NCBI GenBank assembly: GCA_900708905.1
Contig: CAADRB010000001.1
Span: forward strand, 2,459,831-2,523,830
Reading direction: 5' to 3'
Source of the DNA: Hymenolepis diminuta
Taxonomy: Eukaryota; Platyhelminthes; Cestoda; Cyclophyllidea; Hymenolepididae
DNA length: 64,000 nt
Position 1 is the stretch's first letter, and the number at the start of each line of letters is the position of its first letter. Below, piece after piece: positions 1 through 13,100 of this stretch. The notes under the pieces were generated by a model. It worked only from the letters and a program-made list of their open reading frames with translations, did no database searches and was not told the origin of the DNA. The translations under genes and the position numbers were made by a program.

Positions 1-794
1 CATATAAAGTATAATCGAGACATCGTTTTCTTATGTATAAATTTACCGTGATTGAGTTGATAGGAATTCATTTGTTAAGAATATTTTCATGAAGGAAATC
101 TCGATAGGTTCTGACAATCAGTAAACTAAGAACGGCTTTAATAGATATTTGGTTGATTTGCAACATATTCAATGCATAATTGATAAATTATACGTTACAT
201 ATGATACATCTGAAATAATATCTGCGCAGAAAGAAAGGTTGTTCAATTAGTCTATTCACTGCAACTTATGACTGGTGGCTGAGCAACAGCAAAGATGACC
301 TTGTTGAAGTTTTCGCTGACCTTTTTAATCAATGTAGGCATGTAGCAGTAATAATTTATCTCGCATCTATCAACAGAACATAAGCAAATGTAGTAATTAC
401 CTAATCTGTATTTTAAAAAATATGTTACAAGTTACTGATAGCAATCTTGAAACTTCTGACCAACGAAAGTAACCGATAGAAAGCTCAATAAGTCTGTACT
501 TTTTAAACAGAACAGAACGTTTATTCCGTTGGCCCTAATAGCTGTCGTCGTGTCGCCTTACTGTGTATCCCAGGCACAAGTCAATAAATAGTGGACTAAA
601 CGGCGGACCAACCGACTAACTATCTGACCGATTGACCTCGATTTACAGCTCTGGGTCTAACGCGGACGTACATTATGCTCTGTTCAGACATGTCCTCAAA
701 TCCGGGACAGGACAGGAGGCCACGAGAGAATATTAATTTCGCGCGGTGCTGCCCCACAGAGAACGATTTAGTCTAAATAAAAAAATTCACTTAC
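1..794. other. Intron or 3' part of afadin, no supported exon
   Basis: Lies 3' of the PDZ exon. No convincing afadin exon is visible. The stretch 540-770 is visibly richer in G and C than its surroundings and holds a 50-codon minus-strand open frame (623-772) in the right phase. Using it would need a 22-nt intron, so I do not call it coding. Confidence 0.5.
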
Positions 795-1145
795 TATAAA
801 AGCGGATGAAGTTCCAACTGTAGTATTACTCCTCACTAACGATTGTCCATTTCGTTTGCGGAGATCCTTAGCAGGAACGGCGGCGGCAACACAACCTAAA
901 CCGAGGTTTCGTGCCAGAGTTAAACGAACTTCAGAACCGGCTAAACTGACTAGTCGAGCAGCTGCGTCTTGAGATAAACCTCGTGTTTCCTTTCCATCGA
1001 CTGCGAGAATACGATCTCCAGGTGCGATCACCGGTTGCGGAGGTTGTTCGGTGGAAGATTCGTGACTGAGCCAACGAGCTTGAGATGCTCCGCCACCCTG
1101 AGCTACGGATTTAACGTAGATTCCCAAATCACTTCCGTCTTCTGA
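795..1145 (-). CDS. AFDN: Afadin exon 16: second half of PDZ
   Basis: 117 codons after the acceptor GAAACCTTTACAG. It encodes DLGIYVKSVAQGGGA, then GDRILAVDGKETRGLSQDAA (strands C-E and helix B of PDZ), then LTLARN and a basic tail. Compared with vertebrate afadin there is an insert of roughly 15-18 residues (around ARWLSHESSTEQPPQP) between the GGGA turn and APGDRI. The donor TTTATA|GTAAGT is strong, phase 0, so coding continues beyond the left edge. Confidence 0.93.
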
Positions 1146-4100
1146 CTGTAAAGGTTTCGAAAATAAAGTATTGATAAAAGGGATCGTTGTCATACGATAA
1201 TATTATTTATTAAGTTAGCGATAGTGGCAAAGGAAAATAGTATCAAATTCGGTTACCTTAGTTCCTTATTTAATTAACTTTGCGTAATATAATTCTGCCC
1301 CAAAAAATACCTTTAGTTAATAAGCTGAACGACTCTTTTCAGGTCATGAGCGATAACAAATTGCATTAATGTTGCGTTACCTATTGTCCATTGCAATGTG
1401 TAGAAAAATTCGTTAAAAGTTCAATCATGGGAAAGAGTCACAATAAAGAGAACATCCAACTACTCCAATAAAGTATGAAACAAAAAGGCAATTGAGAAAA
1501 AATAGATAATTACGGGGAAGTCAAGATTCTTGGTTTATTTGATTTCCAGAAATATTGATTGGTCAATATTTGGATAAGCAGAATAGTTCACTGTGTAATA
1601 TTCTAATAATCAAATTTAATCACTCCTTCTCCATATTCATGGGTGAAATTATGTTCAGGATATTCAGACCTTATTGACTAGTTGATTTAACTCCTTGATT
1701 GGTCATGCTTGTTCAATTTCTACCTCTTTAGAGGTAGGAATAGGTGGATGAGACCAGTAACGATTTTTATCATGGCAGAGCTCCTGAAGCTCAATCAAGG
1801 TGAACCCTAACTTGTAATATTGCATATAAAATCACAGAGGTTCATAAAAAAAACATCTCAATTTCATCGACCGCGGAAAGATAATAAAATGGAGCGCCTA
1901 GTACAAATGAATATGCAAATACCATTGCAAATTAACAAATATGGTTAAATAATGCTAAGATTCAGAGATATGGGTTAAGCCAAAGCACTCACAATTTTTA
2001 ACGATTGAAAATATCATTCCAATGTAGAAAGTACATAACACCTTCTAATTTTCCACAGGGTATGAATCAACTGCTTATTTGTATTCTTCCACCCCCGCCT
2101 TTTTCTATATGGAAGTCAAAACACGGGCTTTAACCTACAATCGCATATACGAACGTGTTTCTATGTTCTCTAGCCACGACAAACTAATTCCCAAAATGTA
2201 ACTAGCTTGAATAGACGTATTCAAGCTGAACGAATAGACCCCCTCTCGACTGCCAACCTTTGAAACAACGGAGCTGGAAATTTAGCGACTCTTGGGTTTG
2301 GATTATTTTACAGCAAAATATTGCGGTCATCCAAATTTGGAATAGAGAGCGTTGTGAGTCAAATCACGTATACGCTTTGTGAATTAACAAATAACTATTG
2401 CACATTCACCGCTTCCCCAATTATTTGTGTGCATAATTAGTTTAATGAGAATTGTAATTTAACCAAATATAATCGATTAACGGAATATGGGAAAAAAGCT
2501 ATTCAAAATGAATGTGACACAAAGTCACAGCCATTGTCGGCAAATGAAAACATGTCTGGCGATAGGTGGAACAATAGCCCTAAAAAAGGTATACTGTTTT
2601 TTAATGAGTGACTTTACCCCCTTTTCCCCTGTTCTTGATCATCATCATATTTGACAGATACATCGGTTACTGTGTCTAATACTGATTGAACTACGATATT
2701 TCAAATCTAGTTTAAACTCTTGATAAATCATTTTAACTGAATGCTTCAACAAAATGAATGTCTAGAAAATGCAATTGAATCTAATAAGTCTTTTGCAAAA
2801 AGCATTCATTACTGGTCACACCTAGAAAAAAATTTAACTTTTGAGTTAATTACTATGGGTGGGACACTTACTCGAGCCGCAATTATACTTAACCCGAGAT
2901 TATTCCCGATTTTTGGAACAGCGACAGAGAATATTCGAATACTCCTATTTTCGTCAACCTTAACAGAATCTGAGAGGTTGGCTGAACCGAGTTCGGATGT
3001 AGATTCATGGGAAGGGGAGTCAGTGTTGATGATTTCTGCAGGTTTTGCGACAGGAGGCAAAGGCGGTTCACAAGTAGGAGGGGTCTAAATTTGAGAAAAA
3101 AAATCAATAAAAGGAACATTCAAAGTATTCTCCTAAAATTAAAATGTTGTGTACCTTTGGTCCAGGACTATCTCTTGAAGGAGGATCAACATCAACTGAG
3201 AGATTTTGAACTTTCTCATTTGGTGAAGACGCATTTTCATTTGCTAGATAAATGTCCCAGGATAGCCAGGGTTCAGATCTCTGATTTGGATTTTGTCTGA
3301 AAGAGAGGCGGCACCATCCACTGAGAAGTGCTGGTCGCAGGTAGTTTGAAAGGTCGTTGATTTCCACAGCGCCAGATTGACTTTTTAAGGATGACCTATC
3401 AGGATCTGTTTGGGGTTGTTGTGAAGACTCTGTATTCGGTTCCAGGTGAGGATTTCGAATCCGGGTCGCAGAAGGGTAACAATCGTCTGGAAGGAGGAGT
3501 GGAAGACGGAGGTCAAGAAGTTCAAGGAGCTGGGGCTTCCAGTCCGATTGCTCAGATTCTTCTGATAAAAGTCGATCTGAAACCTAATTGATCCACAGAC
3601 TGAATTATGTAAATGGAATCTTTTATTTATTAAAATATCAATAATCTTCACCAACTAATTATTTAGAATGCATATAGGAAAAATCATTATAAATAATATT
3701 TTCTTAGATGCTAAAGAGTAAACGATATATGAGGTGCAATTATCGCAGTTTTTTAGGACAAAGTTTTGTGCATTAAATGTCAGGGGAAGATTAAGCAGAG
3801 GAACTTGGGCTGTGAGGAAATTGTTCTAAAAAGCAGACCAACTTTTCTTTAACACTGGGCTGATAGGCATTGGAGAAAAGTAGCTGTTAAAATTAATGAA
3901 ACATTCTGCAACGCTCAAGTGTGTCAGAAGAGAGAGAGAGAAAGAATGGAAAAGTGCTTATATTGAGCTGAAATGCAGCCACTTTGCGAAAGAAAAATTA
4001 CTGCTAAGAAAAACTGTTCGTTTTCTAACCTTAGATATCGACCCTTTCAGAATGTTCCTAGATTCACTAAAATTACACGTATTAGAAAGAGAAAACACTA

Positions 4101-7100
4101 CTGTAAATAATATAAGCATTCAAATGAAGTGGTTCATCACTATATGAATTTGAAGATTCTGATTAATTAATTGGAAGAAATTGGAGGATAGCTGACGGCC
4201 TGTGGACGATTTTTAAAGTATTTAAGGTATTCTTCTCTGTTTAACACAAGTATTGAAGTTTTAGTACGGTATAAAACTGATTATAACTATCTACTTTTGG
4301 GTGAAGAAAGTTTTTTTTAAGTGAAACAAGGTAAAACAAAGAGCTAATTGAAAATAACTTTCTGATTCTATTCATATGGTTAAACAAACGTAATTTTCCA
4401 AGCATTTTGGTCCAAATTTTGGCGAATTCAGAAAAAAAGCGGAGGTAAATATTATAAACAATTTTAAAACACATTTCAATAATGTATTATTTATTGACTC
4501 ACTTTAATAAATGAAGTTGTGACGAACAAGTTAATAAAAGGCAAGGCCGTTAAATTTTAATATTAGCACAACTTATCCATATCTAAATATTAGTAAAGAA
4601 ATATATTTCGTATGGGCTAATTTATAGAATACCATACCTGAGTCACACCGGATATTATAAAGTCAATCCATTGAACGGAAATGTACTCAGAGCTGGATCC
4701 AGTTGTGATTTCTGAGACGTCTTTGAGATAGCGAAGGGCACGAGCATACGATGGACGATAGGCTCGAAGAATGAAGCGCACTTGAACAGAATTAAGTCTG
4801 TCCAGATCTACGGCGGTATTGTACAAACCCTCCACGGTTTTCATGTTTGCTTGCATCAGGGTTGCAGCCTGCAAAACAAGATTCAAGAATCAAATACAAT
4901 AATTGAAATAATGTCAAATTGATGGGGTCAGAGATAATAAGAATAAAACATCGCACTTTAGGAAGCCAAAGTTTGATTCAAGTTAATTAAGATCTCTCTC
5001 TTGCAAACACAAGAGTCAGAATGAAAGAATATGCAATACATTGTTAGAGGTAGAGTTGATTGGAACAGATTTAACAGCAAATGCGGCACTTTTAAGGGTT
5101 ACATATTATCACAATTATCATTAGAATAAACTAAGCATATATCATATACCGTGAATTAAGATGCATTCTAGAAATAAAATTACGGGCATTTTATCTGTTA
5201 ATTCCATTGTGTAAATTGTAGTGGTGAATGAACACCATTTATGTGAAATTTTAATCGAATTTATTGCTAGAATTTGAATTCGCAACATAGACAGAATATA
5301 AAACATCCCAGTTCTGTTAGAGCTTTCCATTAAAATGCATGAATAATAGAAAACATATTATGAAAATAATGAAAACCAACTGCAAGTTGGAAGAAAAATA
5401 GCACTTTAATAAAATGTTCAAGATAAAGGCCTTTTCGCTAGATCTAGATGCAAGTAGTGAAGGTTGACTCTCAATGAATCTCCAAAATTACTCTTTATTC
5501 GCATTCTTAATGAAAATACTTCGGTTTTTCGTCCACAAAGTCACAGTGACATCTTTATGTCCCTCCGATTCAAAACCCCTGTCATGTCGAAGCGCATTTA
5601 CCGATTCCCCCCTTTCTCTAACCCTCCAGTTTCATTAAAAGTACACTTGCACTAATGTCTTCACGCGTTCTTGCCCAAGTGACTTATATAAGTTGTATTT
5701 GGATTTCCACTCATGATACGCACGCCTGTCATATACCGGCTCCTACGCTCCCCTCCCATCTACTTTTTTCTTTATTCCTCTTACTTATATGAATCCACAT
5801 CGTGGTCTGGTCAATACATTTTGGCCCGGTCAGCTCTTGGTGTTCTGCTCTAAAACTGTTGTTGCTGCTGTTAGCTGTTAGCTATAGTCTTAGCTTCTAC
5901 AATCAAGATTTGGTTCATTGATCCCTACAATTTGGTAAGTGAATTGGTGACCTCGGTTCTTGTTAGTTCTCATAATTTGCTGTAGTAGATTCAAATGAAT
6001 CAAAATGGCACGACCAACAATTCAATTAAATCAACTCGTCCTGGACATGAACTCACCCAAAAACCCAATGGTTCAAAAGTAAAAATTGGGCCTTAGAAAA
6101 TTTAGATATTAAAAAGTAAACTCTACTGCTCGTGAGAAAGTGGACAGAGTATGACTCGTGACATTCTAACTTCACTCTACGCCCATTTTCGATCACCTTC
6201 TGTTTCACCGCACTGGACTATTTTGCTATTCTGCCCAGATGCCATCGCATGATTAAAACTTGAAAGAGTTTGGTAATTGCTATGGTTAATAATAACAATA
6301 ATAATAACCGTATACAAATTATGCAAAAGAGTAACAAATTTTGAGTTTTATAGTTGCAGCTAAACACTCTAATTAATCTAATTTGTTAAATATTAAGAAA
6401 GAAAATGAGAATTAATTGCAGTATGAGGAAAATGATTTATTAGTGGGGCAGAACGGAAATGATATATCATAAAAGGTACAAAACCTGACGAGAACAAAAG
6501 ACATTTCGCCTAATTGGTATGAATGATTTAGCGGATCTCTTCGCCTTAGCTACCATCTCGTTAATAACAATGCCCAAAAGGCAAGACGAATGGGTAGAAA
6601 ATTACGAGTTAATTATTATTATGTGAGGTTCAAACAGAAGCAAACTAATATTTATATTGTCCTCTAGTAGCGAAAAGACCTATCAATGGTAGAAAGGTCT
6701 CCATGTATGAAAAAGATATTGAGAAAAAGATGGAAATATCTGAATCTATCTCAATGGAATTAGTCAAGAAAAAATTTCAAACTCCACACGCATGAGTTTT
6801 CTTCACTCCTTCAATTCTTAAACAAAACAATGCATGTACTTGTCTAATTCGGCAACTACTCTTACCAGCACTTCACAGTTAGTCTAAAAATACAACTTGT
6901 TCAATAGTCTAACCAATCAAATGACATACTGAAGAATTTATTTTAAATGAGTAGAATGAAAACAAAAAATTAATCGAAAAAGCATGAGATTAAAAATAAG
7001 ATGCATTTAGGGTAATTATGGGCTCAAGGAAGTTAATTCACTGCAAAAAAGTATGCACAAATCGATTTCAATATTCTAAAACAGCGTATAGTGTAAAAGA

Positions 7101-10100
7101 TAAATTCCGTTCAGAATCCTGGTTTCTGGTCTATTTCCCCATAAACGCCTCTTTTGACCCAATTAAGGCGGTTGCGTATGTCACACGATTGTAACTTACA
7201 ATATATCAAAATATGATCTAGTTAAGACTTGTTCTATCTGGACATCCCGGACCTTGTGCCTAGACCTCAATAAATTACAATTCTTATGCGAAATTGCACC
7301 ACAACTGCTTATATACTTTCATTCTATTTGGATGATTTACAAAGTTAAGCTACAGATGAAAATCCGAATCAAATCTGAGATATCAAATTTCAAACAGTCT
7401 GTCTGTATACGGTTTCAGGGGCAGGACACAAAGTATAACAAGTTTTGGACCGACCGAATTTAACAAACCTGGGATAATCGGGTGAGATAACATTCCACTG
7501 CCACGCGCAATCCTTGAGGTTCAGCCCATCCAACCAGCTTCTTGTGAATCCATTCGGAAAGAAGACGGCCCCATTGTGGAGAGACGCGAACTGGTTCTTC
7601 AACCAAACCGTTGAAGAGACGAGCGCTAATGTAGTGGAGAATACGAGCAAAGAGTTGAACCAAGAATGCTGGATTCACTAAATTGGCGTGAAGTATCCCA
7701 AGGATCTTTGTCAGTTCTTCAAGTACAGGATCCGACTAGAAAAGAAGGAAACTCGTAAAATAAATAAAATAAGATAAAGGAAATAAAAAGATAACCTAAA
7801 TTAAATAGAAAAAAACGATAAAAAATGGTTTCTCACATTTAATATATTTAATGCAGAATTGGATGTGCACTTACATCATTACCAGGAACGTTTACAGCTT
7901 AGCAGGAGGAACCAAGCTAGGCTAATGGTCCTTCTAAATGTAGGAACTCTGCTACCACAAGACTGGAATGAGATAGAGTCGGTGGGGGAATATTTTTAAT
8001 AGGAAAGAACAGCGCGGAGGTAGCAACGTTGTAACCAGTGCCCCAAAATTATGTTTCAGTGGGGGAGTAGAAATCGCAACACAGGTGTTATTTAACCGGG
8101 GAAATCGATAAACCATTTAAAGGCCGGGAGATGAGTCATACATACGACTATGTAAAGAAAGCAATGAACTGGATAAAAATCGATAGGTAAATCAGAGTAT
8201 CAGATGCGGTAGTTAAGACCGAAAAATCACTACAGGCTGTAATTTTTGAAAGCAAAAAGAATACTTTCTTTCAGACTGATAAGAGAAATATTTTCAACAA
8301 ACTTAAAATACGATGGGAAATACACTTAATTTAAAACGGGGCAGTAAACAGTTCAGTCGAGATTGGGGTAATCTATCATTTTCAGATAAAACATGCAGAA
8401 TTACTTCCCTTAATTAATAATCAAGAGATAAGAAAACTGTCCGTTTATCTTACCTAAGAAATTGATTAACAAGAAGCAGGCTTAATTTTAATTACGCATC
8501 CAATTACACTCAGATTAGTTTATAGAAAAAGTCAGGGTCAATGGGCTCTCGTAAAGTCAATAATATATAACAGCCAACGCCTGGCAGTTAGCAACAGTTC
8601 CAAAAAGTAGAACACGAAGATTTGTATGAGCCAACGTATATTTAGTGAACCACGAGAGAAATTCGAGCAAGAGAGGAGAACAAGGGGAAGCGTAGGAGCC
8701 AGTATATGATAGGCATGTGTCTACGCATGTACGTGCGGAAATACAAAGACTGTTTATATAAGCCACTTGGATAAGGACGCTCGTGAGAGTAGGAATGGAG
8801 ATGTAGAAAAAAAAAGAATAGATAACCTCGTCTAGATAATGATAAATAGAGAGTTTGGGTCGGGGGCATAAAGACATTAATGCGGCTTCGTGGACGAAAA
8901 ACCGAGGTGTTGTTATAGAGAATGCGGTTAAAGAGTAATTTCAGAAGATGCATAGTTATCCTTCAATATTTAAATAATAGGACTAATTTTCTAACGAGTC
9001 AAAATTCAAGGTGAGAATTTCAAACTTCTGCAGAAAGTAATAATAATAAACCCAGGAAATGCTGCTTGCACGCAAATGAGAAAGGCAGTAAGATTTATTT
9101 GTGCTCATTTTTATTTAAACTTTTATGTACAGAAGCGGAAATCGAAAGAATTTCTATCCTCAAGTAGGAGCGTGAGAATGCCTTTTTAAGGTATTGTGTT
9201 TTAATTAACTATAAATTGGAAATTTTAGCCATAAAATAGACCTCAGTTTAAGTGAGGGTGTCTAAAAGAACGAAGGGAGACTAAAGGTCAAACAAATTGA
9301 TAGAAATTCATCGTTTGTACTCAACTTAAAAAATTATAGAACATTAACACGAAACAAAGGTTTGAACTGCACCTCTGAGTATTTAACGAAAGAACTGTCA
9401 AAATGTATTGATCTAATTAATAAACACACCTAAAAATTCCCTTCAAAAGATAGTCAATGTAAAACACGATTATTCTATGAATTCTTGGCACATAAATGGT
9501 GAAAAATGCAATTAAGACACTCACCAGATCACTGATCGAAGTGTCGTCCGTGATCTCAATCTCCTCCTCTTCGACCCCTTCCGTCTCATTTTCACGACAG
9601 GTACTTGCTCGAAGGTCCCACGATGCTACAAGTGCAGGAAGACATTTTTTGGAGGAAATTAGTGACGTCAGAGTTGATAGAAGACTGTTGAAGACAGATT
9701 CAACCAACTCTGCAAGTCGATCTACCAAATCCATCCAAGCTGAACTGCACCCCTCACCACCTTCTGTACTGTATTCAGCAGACTATAAGTTCAAAAAACA
9801 TATCTAAATCATATAAATATGGATAATCCAAACACAAAGACGAATTATCATACCTGGAATATACGTTGAAGATCGACGTCTTTTGAAATAAAGTACAGAA
9901 GCTGACTGATATTTGAGAGTACGGCTGCTCCTCGCCGGGCTTTATCTTCCAACTCAGCACGAGGGGTTAAATCGTCTTTGCCTTCGCCTAAATGACATTC
10001 AACAGAGACTAGTCGATCTGTCACTGCTGTGAAGAGTGATAGGAGTTCCCGTTGTCGTCGAATTCGTTGTTTTGATTTCAGCTCTGCTGCCTGTAAATTT

Positions 10101-13100
10101 AAACGAATTTAAATTAAGTTTTGAAATTGCGGTGACAAACCATTCCTCTTTCGGAGAAGTAATCAAGGAAATGGCGTTATCTAAGAGACTGATTTCATTT
10201 AAGCCTTTTTATTTCGAAGAACATAACAACCTTATCACAAAAGGACGAATAAACAGATACATGGAGAAAAGCTATTATTATGCTAAAATTAAAGCAAAGC
10301 GATAATGAAGAAATTAAAGGTAAGTGCTGAATCTAGAACACAAACGATAACGACCCAAATGGAAGAGAACTGTAGAATGTAATGTATACTGATGCATCTC
10401 GACCGATATCAATATTAGGTACAACAATTCGCTTAAATTGTGTCAACACAATTAGCTTCAAATGTATTCCTTTCATTTGTTACGGCTATTTGTAGTATCA
10501 TCCTTCATCGTTAGCAAAGCTCACTATCAGTTAAATAGTTTCAAAACGCATAATATATTTATTTCAAATCTAGGTATATGATTTGCCTCTTATCAGTCTA
10601 TCTGTTTAGTCTACAAAGTATTGTGCACTCTAAAAATACTCATTTCAATTAAATACGGCATTAGAGATTCAAGAACACTTAAACAAGAGCGGAATTCTAA
10701 AAGATTAGAAGGATTGTTTCTGACTTGGTCGATGTCACGATGACAAAACAATTATGGAAAGTCAGATGAAAAGGAAGCACCTTGAAAAGATCAAACAAAG
10801 CCAGTTGTTATCACGTCACCGGAAACTGGAAATTATGCAAGATTGCACAGTGCGATAAACAATGATAAATAATTAATTAAACCGATTTTCTTACAAGATG
10901 CTAGTTAATGGATACATCTTTTATACTTTTCCACCTCTCAAAAAGTAACATAATTTGGTGTCGATGACTGAGAATGTATTGCGATAATTATAAAATCGGA
11001 AATGTGGTGAACTTTGTTCAATGTGACTGATCCACAGAGTTATTTTAGGCTCAAATGAGTTCCAGCGTGAACTTGGAACGCCATATTTTAAGGATAAGAA
11101 GTCACCTAAGAATATTGGGTTCAACTGTTTTTTTGCTCTTGCAGTACGTTCTCATCGTCAACCCTATCCTTAAATCACTAATTGTGTATCTGCTTCTAAG
11201 AATCATGTGCCCATATCAATTGAAAACCTAGAACACCTAGCGTACCTATGCAACCAGACTACCTATCTTGAATTTACACTTTGATTTTTCTAGTCCTTAT
11301 CGCCACATCCCTACTTTCTCAGAATTTGGTTATTTTGTGTAAATCGTAATAAACTGATAGCTAAGTCAAACTTCCCTCTCCATGCACCATTATCCTACAA
11401 ATATTACCGATAGTATAGGTTAAGTTGAATATTAATAGGCGAACATTTAAAACCAGAAATGGTAACTAATATCTGTTATCTCTTACCGTAGCAGGGGTCA
11501 TTTTCTTGTTCTCCAGAGCTTCCCATCTATCACACTGTCGACAAATTGCTCGCAACATCAGGTAGACACTAAACGCTGATCCAAGAGGGCAAACCGGGGC
11601 CTCCTGATCTCTCTCGACATTTTCATCGCTGCGTCGACATCTGAAGGGATCCAGAAGTAGCCAATCCAGAAGGGCATCAAGTGACGATGGCGCATAGGCG
11701 AGTTGGCATGGAAGACGGTCCAGAAGGGGAGGAGCACTGGAACTCGAACTTGAATTCTTACGAACGGAGAGAGTGGTGCCTGATCGGCTATCGGTGTATT
11801 TGGCAGCTGAAATGTGGGTTTGAATTACATTCATTTGAGATTCAGAACTGAGGAAAAGGATCAAACTGGTATCAGGTCATTGTGCTAACTGTCAAGTTGT
11901 TTCAACTTCCCAACACAGATTGTAAGACTATTTATATAAAATAGAATATTGACGTGTGAAATCATCTATGATTTCGCAGAATTATTTTCTATGGGAAATA
12001 TATTTAAAAATTAAAGATAAATACGATAATTACTTTACAGATAACGTGGGAAGACAACGAAGGTAACCAAATGTTTTACCCCACTGTAAAAAGATATCTG
12101 CCGCAAATGTACAATTTTCATTGGGCAAAAGAAATATTTGTTTTTTAATCTTAATAGTACACTGCAATTAAAAATAAATAACTTAGAATGAGGTATTATA
12201 AAACCCTAATAGTATGAACTCACGAAAAGGAGTCGATTTCAAGAATAGGAGAGTCGTAAGCTGATTCTTCTTTTGATTTAGGAGGAACTTTAGTAAAAAA
12301 TTCAAGGGACACTGAAACGCCATTCAAAAAAGCCATTGAAATATCCCAAAAGGGGAGTCAAGTTTAAGAGCTAGAAAAACCCCTTCGGAATTGTCAGGAA
12401 TCGCGGAATATGTGTTTTCTTGATGAAATAAATATCGATACAAAAAATTCTGTAAGAAATCCGATTTGAACTTAATGTATAGATCACAGAAAGGATGTAT
12501 TATATGCATATTTTTTTCTCAAAGCTCAAAAATGAAAGATAATTAATTATTAATATTTAATGACAGATAGTAACATCATGACACAACTTCAGCTTTCTTT
12601 ACTGTAGCTTAATTGGGTAAATATCTAGAGCACCGGTTTCACGTTGCCCTAAACCAATACCTAGGTCATTTGTAATCTGTTTTATACTTTAGCAAATTTA
12701 TGTTAGCTAGTTACAACTTTTCGTCTTCTTGTTTATTCAGCAAAATTTTAGGTTTCAGAGGGGTATAATTATGCGGAAAAAAGAGTAGTAACAACAGGTA
12801 AACTGAACACTAGCAGCATAATTAGAAGTTCAAAATTTGGCATACAGGTTCCAATTCCAGATGTAGAGAGAGTTTGTGAAGTTGAGGAACTTGAATCATC
12901 TCGGGATCGGTTTCGAGCGACCAATGTTCGACTATCAGTATATTTGGTGCCTAAAGAGTTAGAAGAAAACGAATAAGATTAGGTGTGCTCCTTCAATGGT
13001 ATTATACGTATTAGTGATTCAGTGTTTTTACTGAATTGTCAGCTACGTCCTAATATCTGCAATTTCCCAGATTTAAACGTTAGAATTATAATTGTTAAAG

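Noticed and set aside
2741..3300. Plus-strand frames over 2.7-3.3 kb
   Set aside because: Antisense to afadin exons 14 and 15. The minus strand carries the PDZ and linker signatures.
3385..3654. 89-codon minus-strand frame over exon 14
   Set aside because: Wrong frame. The neighbouring frame carries the LPLLLPDD signature and joins both flanking exons in phase.
9496..9807. 103-codon plus-strand frame
   Set aside because: It is antisense to the DIL exon 9,525-9,782, whose minus-strand frame has clear family similarity and matching splice sites.
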